From contig JADWOT020001766.1 in assembly GCA_036345935.2 (NCBI GenBank), positions 43,597 through 107,596 on the forward strand: a stretch of DNA of 64,000 bases, given 5' to 3'. Each line of letters begins with the position of its first letter. Position 1 is the first letter of the stretch. Below are positions 13,150 to 25,929 of the stretch, piece by piece. The notes below the pieces were generated by a model. The model was given only the letters and a program-made list of their open reading frames with translations. It was not told the DNA's origin and ran no database searches. Made by a program: the position numbers and the translations under genes. The DNA comes from Taenia hydatigena. Taxonomy: Eukaryota > Platyhelminthes > Cestoda > Cyclophyllidea > Taeniidae.

Positions 13150-15250
13150 AAACCTCGCACCATACCGTTGTTGTTGATACTGTTAAAGGTCGCCAAACCT
13201 GACCACTACGTTAGATTAAGAAAAAAACAGGAAGAACAAGCACAGTGGTGTAAGCTCATAATAAGATCTCACTCAACATGTACGACACACTGTCCCATGG
13301 GAAAGTGCTTACCAAAGTACCGTTCCCTTCTCCCTTTCCTCCTGCCCTCCAGCCTGGCATCAACACATGCCGCACCCAGTTTTCCATGATGTTGGAGCCC
13401 TCCTCCAAGCACACGGTTACGCTGTCTGCCCGCTTATTCCCAGCGTGAAGATATAGCCCACACTGAAGCGGAGGAGGGAGAGCAAGGGAAATCTCAATCG
13501 CATGCATTACTCCTCTAATGGATGTTTGAACTCCACAGCTGTCGCCGTTGTCATTGACCAGTTTAAAGGCCCTTGGTGTAGTCTCAGTGGCTTTCCATGG
13601 ATCGGCTTCTACGTTCACATTCCCTTATGCCGTCATTGCCACTGTCGACAACAACGATGCATGTTATTGTTGACAGGCAGCCTGATGAGTCCGTGATTAA
13701 CGACGACGTTGACGTTGAGAAGCCTCACGTAGCCAGCGTTGCGAGCAATTGTGACAACGGTGGCGGCAGCGGTGGCGAGGCAGCCAGTGTTTAGTCAGAG
13801 GCCGTCTATTACAACAAGCAAATACTGTGCTTACAAGTTTTGCGTACAAAATTGACACCTAGTGCTCCTCACTCACACCTCCATGCCCATCACATACTAA
13901 TGCTCAAGGGGAAGTAAAAATTCCCTTTCACCGTACTTTAGACCACAACCAATTTGGCACTATGTAAAGCCAAGTGCTTGACAAGCTCTCTTCCTCGCCT
14001 TCCCTCCTAAAAAATAAGGCTTTATTCGCCACAACATCACCCCCTTCAATTCAAGCAATCCCCCACCTACCTACCCACAATAATTAATCTCCTCCGTCCC
14101 ATTGTTCAGCACAGCTGACAAAGGTGAAAATGTGTTGCCATCCTTCTTGAAAATAGCAGTGCTTATGAATTTACGTGCAACGAAACAATTAGTAGACAGT
14201 AAGGCAAGGAATACACACCTTGAACTGCAAAATTAAAAAAAAAACATGCACGCACACCTTGATTCACAAAAAGAAGGGCCACCTAGTCTAGGCTTGAAAA
14301 AAGGCTCTGGAGCACACCTTTTTCTACTCCTCCCATCGTTTTAGATTTGACACAATCACCGGCGAAACTCATCAACGTCACAATAAGCTTGCCTCCCTTC
14401 CCCAGCCCAACCCATCAGTGCTACATTCCAGTTAGTCTACTGAGTCTGTGGACATGTCATTCTCATTCAATGCTTGTACCCAACAACATAAAAGGTCACA
14501 CCCACCGCTATGTCATCCATCACGCACCACTATCTTCCATGCTGACATCTACATCGCACAATCAAAACGGGGACGCCTCCGCCAATAACTTTACGAGCTC
14601 GCATTGTCTACAATTCCACAGACTCATCTAATATCACCTCACCACCACTACCACAGTAATGCTGTAGCACCCGAAAAGGGGAAAAAAGCAAGCGATGGAA
14701 GAGCCGGTGTGTGAATGTCCAATGCGCTGCAAAGCTAACGCCTCCAAACATAACTACCGATAAGAGAAAGCACCTTAACATGCAAGCTTTGGGAAGTTCT
14801 GCAAAGTACAGTCTACGTTGTGATGCGAAAGGTCCCCACTAGTCGCTCCTTCCTTCTCTTCTGCTGCGTCCGCCTCGCTTAGACACCAACTCATACCATC
14901 AAAGCTGAACCTACCATTAGGCCATCATCGAGGCCCTCTACACAACACGTATCGCAAAGACCTAATCAATACAAAAAATAACCCTGGTTCCCAAAGTCAA
15001 TGAGTAATGAAGTCGCCAAGTGTTCCACGCCTCCTGCACACGTGTGCTCCACCACCACGAATATCAGAGTGGTGAAAAAAACGCACCTTTTACCTCGCAA
15101 AAATGTGAAAGGACCTACGGAAAATTGATGAAAGCATGCTTCCACCCGAAATGGGAAAGCACATCAAATCTATAGCAACACAAAAAAGACAGCGAAAATT
15201 CACTTACAGCAATCCAAATGTACCTGAGGAACGGGCGGTAGAGATCGGGA
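13150..15250. repeat. Segmental duplication R3, copy a
   Basis: Aligns with 38495-40660 from CACCATACCGTTGTTGTTG through to the CAGCAATCCA and ACCT..GGAA region near 15215. It contains a minus-strand ORF at 13256-13618, listed separately. Confidence 0.75.
13256..13618 (-). other. Unrecognised 120-aa ORF in R3a with a similar frame in R3b
   Basis: Minus-strand frame with MHAIEISLALPPPLQCGLYL, VCLEEGSNIMENWV and KGEGNGTLVSTFPWDSVSY. The frame at 38866-38633 is clearly related (MHAIESSLAPPLPLQCGLFL, VCLEE, IMEDW, KGEESGTLLST), but there its upstream part is cut off by a TAA just before MHAIE. The frame surviving in both copies hints at past coding. No known domain recognised; chance is possible at this length. 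Confidence 0.3.
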
Positions 15251-15959
15251 TGGAAACCCTATAGAGTTGAGTGTACTTTTCGCTGTCACCAATATAGCGT
15301 GGCGAGGCTTCCTTGAAGAAAAAATAGCAGGGCGAAATACATCTATTTAACAGACAGAAGGAAATGAGTTGCTGGCATAGCCCGGGGGCCAGCCAACGCG
15401 GCCAAGGCACTATAGTCACCTCTCTGACCCTGACCGAAACCAGCAGTACAAATAAACAAAATGTTACAAGCATTGTTAAATTAGTGGTAAGTGCTAGTTA
15501 TATAGGATGGGAATTTCCATACCAAAGGGAACGCTGTGTTGTCCAGTGTTTGGCACACTTTATGCTCCACATGTTTGTTTAGTCGCTGTTGGTGGATTTT
15601 ATCATGTCAAGTCGTCTTTTGCTTTAACCTGTTGCACGTTCGCATTTTCTGAAAAAGCCACTTTCAAGTGAATAAAAACGTGCAATATTTGGGCGGCTAA
15701 GAATGCTTTTACTTACCAAATTATTTTGTGGATAGGGGTCCATGCAAAGGGGTGTCTGGTATGCGATATAGCATTGTCAAACGATAATTAATGTAAGCTA
15801 TACCTGTAGCAAAGCTGGGAAGATCCAGTTCTAGGTTTGAAGATGGCTTGATGTGCGAGAAAAAATGTTAAAAGACGTCGTTGTCGATTTGCGTCTAAAA
15901 ACAGAAGTGGAAAAAGTGAGAGAAGCGTTTGCTGGATATAGACACATGTATATGATGAG

Positions 15960-16470
15960 TGATTGGTTTTATTTCAATAAGTTTTATGATACTTAATCGT
16001 TTTATTATGCGTATTAATTGTAATGATCACGTATTGTTAAAGACCAAAAATAAATACATATGATATTCATAATGGCCGAGACGGGCATCAAATTCCGATT
16101 GCGGATCTTGTTAAGTCAAACAAGTCTTCAAGTTAGTTAAATCACTCATAATTTTTGAGGTCATCAGCGGTAACTGCCTTCCACCTTCGTTGGTAAATTG
16201 TGTCCGTCGCGACGCTCTGATACCATGATTTTGGAATAAGCGAACCGTATTTTTTTCGTAAACTTATTTTACTTGCTGAGAATTACTTAGTAAAATGGAT
16301 TTATGGAGTTGAGGAGCATGAATTTTACTGGAACGTATCGAGTCTGTCTAAAGCATAATTTGCAAAGCATAAGTCCTTTAACGAGCGATTCAAGATCAGG
16401 ATTCTGCCTTCGGCACTACTTTATTAACAACTCAGGTAAGCGCAAATTGCATTCATGGTTCTTTAGCATG
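15960..16470. repeat. Segmental duplication R4, copy a
   Basis: Aligns with 34650-35160, including the shared GAGGTCATCAGCGGTAACTG and TTTAACGA motifs. AT-rich with no supported gene. Confidence 0.65.
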
Positions 16471-18020
16471 CCTGTCACGCCTAAACTAAAAATAGCTGTC
16501 TCCTCCGAAACAACACCATTTTGTGACGTGCAGCTGCATTAAGAGTGTGCACTAACAAACAGCCGGAGAGCGTGGAAATTACACTGAGCCACATCTAGTT
16601 CATTCCAATGAAGTGCAGTACAACTGTAAGACCTTTGATGCTTAGAAGTGAACGCAATGTAATTCGAATGATTATAACACGGAAACCGGGATAGCATAAG
16701 TACATAGCTGCGATCAGTTTTCTTGGTTTGACACCCAAGATTGTTCAATTTTTTGCTTAGCTGTTGTACAATAACATTTAGATCTGGCCGACAGTTAAGT
16801 GGACTATTTTGGCAAAGAAAGCCGAAACAACGCAAGTATATAGCCCTGTGCCATTTTCTGTTAAGACAGTTCCAGAATCGATCAGATTTATAACCTAACA
16901 GCTTGGACCATTTGGAAGTTACTTGCGGTAGTTCTCTCATCAAGTTCTAAAAAGGTAAAGTCTGGCCAATGATAGGAGTGCCTGGGTTGACACAGATAAT
17001 CGACAATGCACGGACGCGCACCCTTTAACAATCGGGTACATCTGCGACCAGAATTGACCCAAATTGATTGTCACCTGCATGTTTTAGTCTACAAGTGCTA
17101 TAAAGTATAAAGTATAGGCTACGGAGTAAATTTCTTCCCTTTCTCTTTGAATCCAAAACCGCCCAAGAATGAAACACAGTATTCTGATTCCTTCTGCAAA
17201 TGCTTGCGGCAATTCTTGTTTAACAATGTGGCAGTTTTGTCGTGTCCGGTACGTCAGGAGCTAGGTTTGGCAAAGAAAGTTGCGATAGCTCAAATATGTG
17301 CGATTTCGATCCATAATTTATCAATGTTTGGGCCTAGTAGTAGGTTGCCTTCTGCAATTGCTTGCAGCAGTTCACATTTTACGGTCCCACAATGTAGGTG
17401 TGGTCGAGGTGCAATGATCCTATTTCGACAACGAACTTGAGAATAGCAAGGGGTGCAGAGCTCTACTTGCTTTTATCCACGTTGCTGCGAGATTCTTCAG
17501 AATTGGGAACCAGCAGCTCGTTCCCTTCTGTAAGGGATGCAGCAATTCTTGTTTTAAAATCAGGCAAGATGGGTGCGGTCGGTGTGTGTGTGGCGTCTGT
17601 TGTGTCAAGGAAAGTCGGCACACTACGGATCTAAAGATAGGCTCCGTTATATCCGTTTTGAGCGAGAGTCGCCTAAATTGGGTTCCAACAGCTTACTACC
17701 TATAAATTCTTGTAGTATTTATCGTTATTTAATCTGGTAACTTAGGTGCAGCCAAAATGTAAATTGCTTACGTTGGCGAAAAAGATGAGAGTACGGTGAT
17801 GAAGCGTAAATGCGAGAAAAGGTTTGCGCACCCAGCCACTTTTGTATACTCATGCACACTTTTTCGTTGCAAAATTTAGCAGCGCATGTGTAGGTGCTGT
17901 GCCACACTTGCTATTTAGGTCTTAACTATACTCTAATTGCCCAAACAAGCAGCAGTATCAGAAAACTTGCTGATGCGAAAGAATTTGTTCAATATCCATG
18001 TCCCACTGCGGAAGCGCTGT
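16471..18020. repeat. Intergenic stretch with a degenerate ~170-bp tandem repeat
   Basis: A motif with CCTTCTGCAA.TGCTTGC.GCA and CAATTCTTGTTT recurs at about 17187, 17346 and 17525, with a weaker fourth trace near 17690, giving a period of about 160-180 bp. No gene supported; frames here are short and differ between units. Confidence 0.45.
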
Positions 18021-18660
18021 AGTACTGTAATCTAAGCTTGACTAGATCTGACCAATTTGGGCCAAGTCAGAATAAACAAGATTAGCAATCTAGGCTAGAT
18101 TATGACAAGCTTGAGTGAGGCGCCGCATACGTTACCATTCGAGTGAGTTCCAACACTGGGATTTACCCTACATAACCAATTCGACACAAATCCATGCAAT
18201 GCAGACATTACGGATCAAGGTACAGATAAGAAGCAGGCCTGATTACATCTTCGAAGTGGATGGAGAAGGACTTGCTCGTTTATGCCTTCCTTCTCATGTC
18301 CCACTTCAGCACATCTTTGGTAGGTGCATCATTTGTCGCCTTCTGCGCTTTTATGTACTGACAAGTATTGTGTCTTGTATTTAGTCACATTGCTTGTGCT
18401 CCTCGCACACAAATTGGTCGAAAAAGGGGAGCAATCGCTCCCTCACCTATGTTTTTCCACTTTAGTGCCGCAAGAACATCTCGCTCCTCTACCTCCTTCA
18501 CGCTTCTCTCACCTTCCCCTCATACCTCATCGTCTGCCATTGCCCTCTTTGTAGGTTCCCATTCATCTCTTTACTAGTCTTGATCTCGATTATGACATGA
18601 TTAAATAATGCACTGATTCAATTGGCTTCCATTGAGTCAATCCCTTCATATTTCACTGAG
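18020..18660. repeat. Local duplication R7, copy a
   Basis: Aligns with 19170-19815: AGATCTGAC, then AGATTATGACAAG.TTGAGTGA, GTATTGTG, and TATGA..TGATTAAATA near 18594. No shared reading frame is evident. Confidence 0.5.
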
Positions 18661-19169
18661 TCATATGGATAGATAGGTGAGAAGGTAAATGGACTCATGG
18701 ATGGTAGGAAGAGAGGAGAAAAGGGAGGGCGTGCTGCACTACAGCACTGTGCAGACACATCTTACGATGTCCATTTCCAATCCTCCTCACTCCTTTCCAC
18801 CCCTCCTTCATTCCATTTCCACGGCTATCTGTTCTCTTGCCTCGACCTCAATCATTCCTTAGTTTTTTCAGCTAAATATTTATGTTACCTCACTTCCATC
18901 GAAGAGATGCATGCTTCGCTATTATCCCCGTAGTGCAAGGCAATGCTTCGTCCAAGCATGGGCTTAAGATGTGCAGCAAAAACGTCATTTCCTTCTCTAG
19001 GGGTAAGTCGTCCATTCTCTCAACCAATCATATCCTGCACAACGTTTTCCTGTGCTGCACTTTCTTTCCATGCCTCTTTCATTTCGTTTCCAATCACCAA
19101 ATAGGCAGTAGCATTAGGAGACACAATGATGGGCAACAAACTGCCTAATATTCATGTCTCGCTTTGAAG

Positions 19170-19815
19170 ATATTGCGGCATGGTTCGCACGACTATATTT
19201 GACAAGATCTGACTAGAGTGGACTGGATCACAACAGACAAGATCGGCTACTTAGGCCAAATTATGACAGATGTGAATAAAATAGGAAAGAGAAGGGTAGA
19301 TAAAGCTACCCTTAAGTCAATTCCAGCATCAATGCGGCCCACTCAATCGACTCGAAGCATTCCCATGCCAAATGAAATGAGGCCGTCTCCAAGGCGCACA
19401 TATAAGAAGTATTTCTGATGACGCCCATGAAATGCATGAGAGGGAGACTTCTTGACTCCATTTTACCTCATGCTTCACTACAATGCACCTTTTGTGAGTG
19501 TATCCTTTTTCTCCTACTGTGTTTTATGCAACCTCAAGTATTGTGCCCTGCATTATGTCCCACCGTGTGTGCTGCGTTCATTCAACTCAACCGAAGAATA
19601 AGAGGTAAGAACTCCCTAAATTGTATTTCTATCTTAGAATAACACGAGAATGTCTTGCTTCCCAATATTCCTGACGCTTCTCATACCTTAGCCTGCTTCA
19701 AATCTAGCACCATTTCTTCCCTCTCTTCGCTGGGGATGCTATGCTTTCTGTTATGATTAAATATATCCACGAACAATCGGATTGAAAATGCATATGTGCC
19801 TACTCAATCCATCGT
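19170..19815. repeat. Local duplication R7, copy b
   Basis: Partner of 18020-18660 about 1.15 kb downstream in the same orientation. The sequence between the copies (18661-19169) holds nothing I can name. Confidence 0.5.
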
Positions 19816-22180
19816 AACCGCCTCCAACAAAGGAAGGTTGGGTTTCGCCCGACAAGTAGCGTGTATCCCAGATACAGCTCCTAGCACCGCATCGGTTCTG
19901 CTGAGGGTCTTACTACTGAATTCTGGGTTGGAATATTCTCACTACTGAATAAATACCAAGTAGCAGTTGTCCGGCGGAGTCAGCAATTGATTTGACGTTC
20001 ACCATGGCAGGGATGATGGCAAGCGAATACTGCACATGGAAGGGAGGCATCCCTCCATTTGACACTAAGGGGCAACAAATGAAGGGATATACTTGTGTCA
20101 ATCCAAAACTTTCGGACGCCTAGGGTGTAGCATTATAACTTCTGCTGACCGTGGTGGCTGGAACCCAAAATGCAATGTGGACAGAAGGGACTGTTTAGTC
20201 ACCGTCGTATGGCCATGAGGCAATGACGAATTTTCCTACTTGACACATCAAACATTACCTAGAATCCGCTTACTTTCACAATCTGCAGGATAAGATCATG
20301 TGGACCACTTTCATGAATTTCTACACATTTTTTGGCTTTCTACGAGCCTCTGGTACATCTGCTTTTACACAGTGTCAGAAACACTTAACCTCTAGAAGGG
20401 TGAGTAGTGGACATTCACGTGATAATTCTCCTAGTGAGAGGGGCGACCAATTAGTTGTTGAAGGAGTAGTGATGAATGTCGCACCATCTAGTAAAACTTA
20501 ACAAACACGAATTAGAAGTGAGGTGGGGCGAATCCCAACCAAAAAGAATTTTAGCGTTTATTATGTCAGGCTAGGTTGGTTCGAAAATTCTTAACGAATA
20601 AAGGACCACCATGTTTACCCATCGTGAAAGGAAGCGAGGGAAAATGCAATGTGGGATTGCAAAAGAAAAATTCTACAGCACCAGTCGCAATGAAAGCTGG
20701 AGAAAGAGAGGAAAAAGACAGAACTTTTAAAAATATGCTATTTGAAGTGCCTTATTTATATAAATGCTCAATGCATGTTGACCAGACCTTATTTGTCACT
20801 GTTTTTCTTAAGAACATGAGAAAGCAATTGTGGCTGACAACAATTTGGAGACTAGCAATAGAGATCAAAACTGGGCATAACCGGATGGCGAAGAGCACAG
20901 TGGCACACAGGCGCCATCGAAGGATTGTTTTCAAAACTGGCACCCTACATGTTCATTTGAAAATATTTGTTACCGTTACCTAAAGAGACGCAAGAAAAAC
21001 AAAGCAGACAAGAAATTGCAGGGTGGAAGTCGTGATCAAAGCAAGATGAACCGGAATTAAAAAGAGCAAGGCTACATAGAGGATATAGTCAAAGTTGCGT
21101 TGCTAATTTAAATAAACTGTCATCGTTTCTCTGGAAAAAATTAAGCGAAATTACAAATGAGAAAAAACGGGCAAAATGATGCACAGCAGTATATCTGTGG
21201 TCTCTCAGCTTAGATTGCAAAAATAAACAAGTAAATGAAGAAAGGCTTATTGTCACTTTAAGTGGTACACAATATTGCACAACCGGCAGCAGACAAAGGT
21301 ACTCAAATGTGGCATCTCCGAGGGAATACAGAGGAAGGACAGATGGTGCAGGAAAGTGAGCTGCAAAGAGGAATGTGCAAATGCGAAAGCTCATCGGCTA
21401 ACTGACTTAACAAAAATGGATGCAAAATGCAGCAGGATAATATGTTGGCATTTGGAGCAGTCAGTGTGTTACGTTGGGATCATTTTTTGCCAATTCGAGG
21501 ATAACTTAAGTGAATGGAGCGCATGCTGTAGTTGTTTAGACAAGCCGACTCCATGGTCCACGACCTGTCGGTTGGTCAGCATTGATGACACTCTGGCTTA
21601 AAGAGGTAGCGGTGTGACCTATTCTACTCGGCACTTTTTATCCCACCACAAAGGTTAAAGCATACTCCAGCCACACATTGACACCTGAGTTGAGTGCATC
21701 ATCAGGTGTTTTGGAATTTGTCTTTTGCGGTGCTTATCTACTGTCTATCTTGGTTGATTCCAACGAGCGACAGCTCAGTTACCACCCTCACCTCCATTAT
21801 GACCAAAATATCACGTGAAGTATTAAATATAATTGAACAAACTATTCATTGCGTTGAGGATGTCAACAAACAGAAGATTGACTCTTATCGGTAATTATCT
21901 CGTTCTGGCCCACGTGACCAAGTATTTTGGCTCATTTAAGAACAGGAAGGAGAAGTGTACGGACAGTTTAGGATGAAGCGTTAATTCGTATAACAAGGCA
22001 GCTTAAAAAATCCATCCTAAGTGGGGTAGAGAATGCAAGCACTACTGCCCATAGCCTACATGTCTCTGTCCAGCCACAGGTATAGTTGCAGGAGGTCTCA
22101 CGTTGCAGTTGTGAGAGTTTGCTGAACTGCTTGTTTTGCTCCTGATTATGCCATCACAATCAAGAGTTCCTATACTCCTC
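19816..22180. other. No supported gene
   Basis: The longest frame (20576-20983, 135 codons) has no recognisable motif, splice context or related copy. I see no repeat or RNA gene. Confidence 0.35.
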
Positions 22181-23480
22181 TGTTGTAATTCTCGTTGACG
22201 TGGTCGAGCAATGATCAGAGGGAAGCATTTACATGTCTGGGCGTTTAATCCAACCTTGCAGAAGAATAAATCTTAGCAATGCCTTGACTCAGGGGGCTAA
22301 TTAATGCAAGAGAGAATTTTTAACCCTTTGTGAGCCACCAGTGATCAGTAGGTTACTAATGCAAGCAGGCCAAGGTGATGATTCAATGTGCTACCTTTAC
22401 CCCACTCGAGTTCGCGCCGTTGTAAGTCGGTTACTGAAGCAAAGTCAGTAGCTGTACGCTAAAATCATCCAGAGCAAAGTGTGGATAAAATACAACAGAC
22501 GTTAGGTGTGCTTGATTTACCATGTTCTGTGCAAAGATGTAGGGAATGGGAAGATTCATCGCAGCTGCTACTATAGTTTGGACCTGTCATTCTTGACAAA
22601 TGACGTGGAAATTGTGCTGCAGATTTACCTGTCTAAAGGAGCCTCAATGACTTAGTCAGAGTAGTAATGCATCCACCTGTCGCCTTTAAATTATTCCCAC
22701 AATCTTTAGTTCTACACTCTTTGTTGACGCATTATTCCTACCTTCTCTTCTGTTATGAAACAGCCTTCGCGATCCGTAGAGTAAAACTTATGACTAAGTG
22801 TAGTAAATGTGACAGACATTTAGGCAGAGAAGGCCTTTGCCATTGTGCGACACTGAGTGCGGCGTGGCTGATTTTTTAAAATACAGGACAGAATTGGTCG
22901 CGCGTCTACTAACCTGCTCAACAAGAAAATGTAAATGGGAGGCGCTCAATTGATGCGAGCGAGTCCCGTGGCAAACTGTGGCTTCTGGCAGGCTCTGCAC
23001 GTGTATGCATTCCCGTTGCGGAGCTCTCTCTCTCCCGTTCATGTCACAATCCCCTCCAGTACAATGCATGGCCAGGTGGTTTCATGTGTTAGCACATTAT
23101 CTCGATAATTGCATCAAACTCATTCTAGCAAACTACTGGACGCTGTACTTCAAGGTCAACATATAAGGAATGTTGGCTGAGTGGCATGCATGATGAATAA
23201 ATAATAAAATTGCATGATATCAAAACTACATTTCGCCACTGTCTGACCGACGAATAGCTTCCGAATCAAGATATATTTAAGGGAGTTAAAGGAACGCTCC
23301 TGATCTGGTTGATCTAAATTGCTTTCCATGAAGATAAGCGAAGCCCGTAAACGCTCGTGAGCATCTTCATGGCAATTAAACTGCAGTGCTTCATAGATGA
23401 CTGCTGAGAATAACGGCCACTTTAAAGTGAACCCATTTTGTTGCTATGTGCCCACCGCCTTCCACCACACTAAACTTGAC
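22180..23480. repeat. Segmental duplication R5, copy a
   Basis: Aligns with 49430-50600 and 55900-56730: CAGTGATCAGTAGG, TAATGCAAGCAG.CCAAGGTGATGAT, and GTTACTGAAGCA..GTCAGTAG. It stands directly beside the downstream flank of homeobox locus 3. Confidence 0.7.
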
Positions 23481-23927
23481 ATAGATGATGCTGATGATGA
23501 TGTGTTGAATGGGTTCTCATTGCCTCCACTGGAATGGCACAACATCCACCTTCCTTCTTGCCTGCATGATTACCTTCGAATTCTGTGGATTAATTTTTAA
23601 GAGTTGACAGCATGCCAGTAAACGCGCCAACCATTGGATCTTTGATTGGCTACAATCCGACGACTAAAATCAAGGCCTGCGTGTGATGCTAAACTGTGCC
23701 CTATACCCAACCTTAAGCGTCTAATAGCTTAATGCGAGCTGTGAAGCAGATGCAGATGATTTACAAATAAAATGCTTGGCCATATGTATACCGGAAATAA
23801 CTAAATGGCCTTTTATGTCGAAAGGATGATAACATTTGCTGTAGACATTTTAAATGAGCTCTGCAGCTCGAAAAAGAGTTAAAGCGGACTGTTTCGGCAT
23901 AGGTTATGAACACTGGACTTAGTGTGC
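23480..23927. mobile_element. Third, 5'-truncated copy of the insertion-like segment
   Basis: Aligns with 61660-62073 and 55050-55464. The right end reads ...TTAGTGTG followed by CCTACGAAAC, the same junction as at 62073, and then enters the locus 3 downstream flank. On the left it joins a block related to 50570-50600, so that end was lost by rearrangement. Confidence 0.35.
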
Positions 23928-24007
23928 CTACGAAACACTTTATTATGGCGACTTCCAACCTCATGCACAGCTTCTAGCAAAACATTTTGAAAACATCAAT
24001 TTAATCA

Positions 24008-24013
24008 TTTATT
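24008..24013 (-). terminator. Relic poly(A) signal of locus 3
   Basis: AATAAA on the minus strand about 100 bp past the relic stop at 24113, at the position equivalent to the locus 4 signal. Confidence 0.35.
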
Positions 24014-24112
24014 TTGGAAAAATGGCTGTGATCAAAGCATGCTACAAGCACCGCAAGGCAGTTAGAACATTAGACATTAGCATCACGGCCACTAAATGAA
24101 AGGTGGTTAAGA

Positions 24113-25809
24113 TCAATTAGCAGACACTTCATAGAGAAGGCGAGTAACTCGCTTCGTCAGCTCTACATATTTTTCCTCACATCCTCGTCTTCACCATCCT
24201 GCTTTTTTTCCAACCACTCCGCTAGTGCCCTAAATCACTGCTTTTGCCTCGGCAACACATCACCACCTTCTCCTGAATGAGGTTGCTTCAATGGCGTTAT
24301 TATTTGTTGAAGCTCTTGCGATTGGGAGCTGTCAGTGGTTCTGAAGCTCTCACTGGGGCCGCTGTCCCACGAGTCGGTTGATGGGATGCTTCTCTCCATG
24401 TCACAAGTCTTTGGCTGTGCCACAGATGTCTCGTTGCCGGAAATTTTTTTACCAGCTCGCCTCGTTCTGTAGCGCTGATTCCGGAACCACTCCATAAAAT
24501 AACAGAAAAGTCACAAGAATGACGAAGCTAGACGATTCAATCGTGGACAATTAATCGCTACACACTAATAGCTGTCGATTAAACGAGTTTATTTAGCACC
24601 ATATCGCTCGACCAACCTGATCCTCATTCAAGTTGATGCGACGTGCCAATTCTTTGCGTTCCTGCATATTGAGGTGGTAGGGGTGAAGGAGACCATGCGG
24701 CTGTCTTGTCTTTGTGCCTCAGATACTGTATGATGCATCTGAGGTTGCTCTGTGGACGGCGTTGTAGTGCAGTTTGCTGAATCAGGCATGAATGCGGTGT
24801 CAGTAGGTTGCCGGAGGGGAAAGAAATCTGGAATTGAGGAGACGCTTGCCAAAGGTTGTCGACACGTGCTTGGCGATGGAAGTGAGTGCGTTGTTGAGAA
24901 GGTCGGCAATGTGGTAGTGGATTGAGGTTGACCTGAGCTTTCATCGTGGTGTGGAGGTAAAGACATGTCGATGCAGGATGTCTGTTGTAGTTCAGACTTT
25001 GGAGGGCTAGCGAATCGAGTACTGCGTGGTGGAAATACAGGCGTCGCCTCTGAGATATCTGCTTCGTTGGAAGTGATCCCATCAATTTTTGCCTTTTGGG
25101 TGGCAAAGAATTCAGCTGAGTTTGTTTGTCCTCATCATCGCTCTGTATCGGGTGCATAAGGAGGGGGTTGGGTGTTGAAGAAACCGGAGGCTTGGTCAGA
25201 GCAGAGACCATCTCCTCCACCTTCTGTGACGGAGGAGGTGTTGTCTGTTCCAACTGCTTTTGCATGGTTGGTAACAAAGCCGATACGGCTAATTGTTGGG
25301 CACCCGAGTTCGTCCTTCCGTCGAGTACAACTTGGCTCTCCGTATTCGGTTTACCTGTGAAAGCGAAGCGAGTGGAACAGGAACATGTCACCTCCACATT
25401 TACTTGCGTCAGGGCTTATTTACACCGAGTGTACTATTTTGAGTACGATGGTTGAAAACAGCGATGGCACTGGTGAGAAGCACTGCAAAACGGTTCTTTA
25501 AAGTCAACCCTGACTAATGTGTGAATAAGAAAATAAACGGACCTGGACGAATGATGTAGAGTTTCTCCTACAGTAGGTATGCTACTGTGGCTACAGATAA
25601 GGGCAGGTACAAAGGACAGCAAGTGAGTTCAACTTCAGCTCATGATAACCGATAAACGAAAAGTGACAAAAGAGTACAAAAGCTTGAGGTACAAATGCAT
25701 GCAAACAAGGCGGTACGCAAAGAGTGATTAAGCAATTTGATAGAAAATACCGTCTGCTTGCAGTGTTGCCAGGGAGGTCTAGAAGTTTTCTCACTGTAAA
25801 GTTGCGTCC
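24113..25809 (-). pseudogene. Homeobox pseudogene, locus 3: nearly full length with many lesions
   Basis: Exon 1 remnant lies at 25809-25751: the ATG position reads GGA and about 23 bp are missing. The exon 2 acceptor (TTTCACAG) ends at 25355. Exon 2 (25354-24617) keeps a Pro/Gln-rich region with a PPKRQK basic motif. It then has a 1-bp loss in an A run at 25090-25086 and a ~40-bp deletion near 24675-24685 that removes most of homeodomain helix 1 and the following loop. The acceptor before exon 3 is mutated from AG to AT (24500-24499). Helix 3 reads WFRNQRYRTRR, with Arg at position 50. A TGA at 24237-24235 interrupts the C-terminal region; homology runs on to the original stop at 24113. A contiguous 257-aa frame at 24624-25397 is exon 2 read past its frameshift, not a separate protein. 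Confidence 0.8.
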
Positions 25810-25849
25810 CCACAGTTCTGCGCCGTTTCCATGACTGAATTACGTACTG

Positions 25850-25873
25850 TATTTATAAACCATGAGAGCCAAT
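25850..25873 (-). promoter_or_regulatory. Relic TATA and CCAAT boxes of locus 3
   Basis: Minus-strand TATAAATA at 25857-25850 and inverted CCAAT at 25873-25869, matching locus 4 in order and spacing. Upstream homology with locus 4 continues to about 25925. Confidence 0.45.
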
Positions 25874-25929
25874 AAAGTCTAAGATTACGGGTCAGATGAA
25901 TAAGATTCGGGAGTCTTAATCGTGTCAGT

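Noticed and set aside
16539..16943. 134-codon minus-strand frame
   Set aside because: It lies beyond the conserved part of block R4, shows no domain and has no counterpart near 35200.
20576..20983. 135-codon plus-strand frame rich in Lys/Arg
   Set aside because: No recognisable motif and no related copy or gene context.
24624..25397. 257-codon open frame, the longest in the window
   Set aside because: Its first part is genuine exon 2 sequence of homeobox locus 3, but after the 1-bp loss at 25086-25090 it continues in the wrong frame; alignment with locus 5 shows the true frame switches. Not a separate gene.
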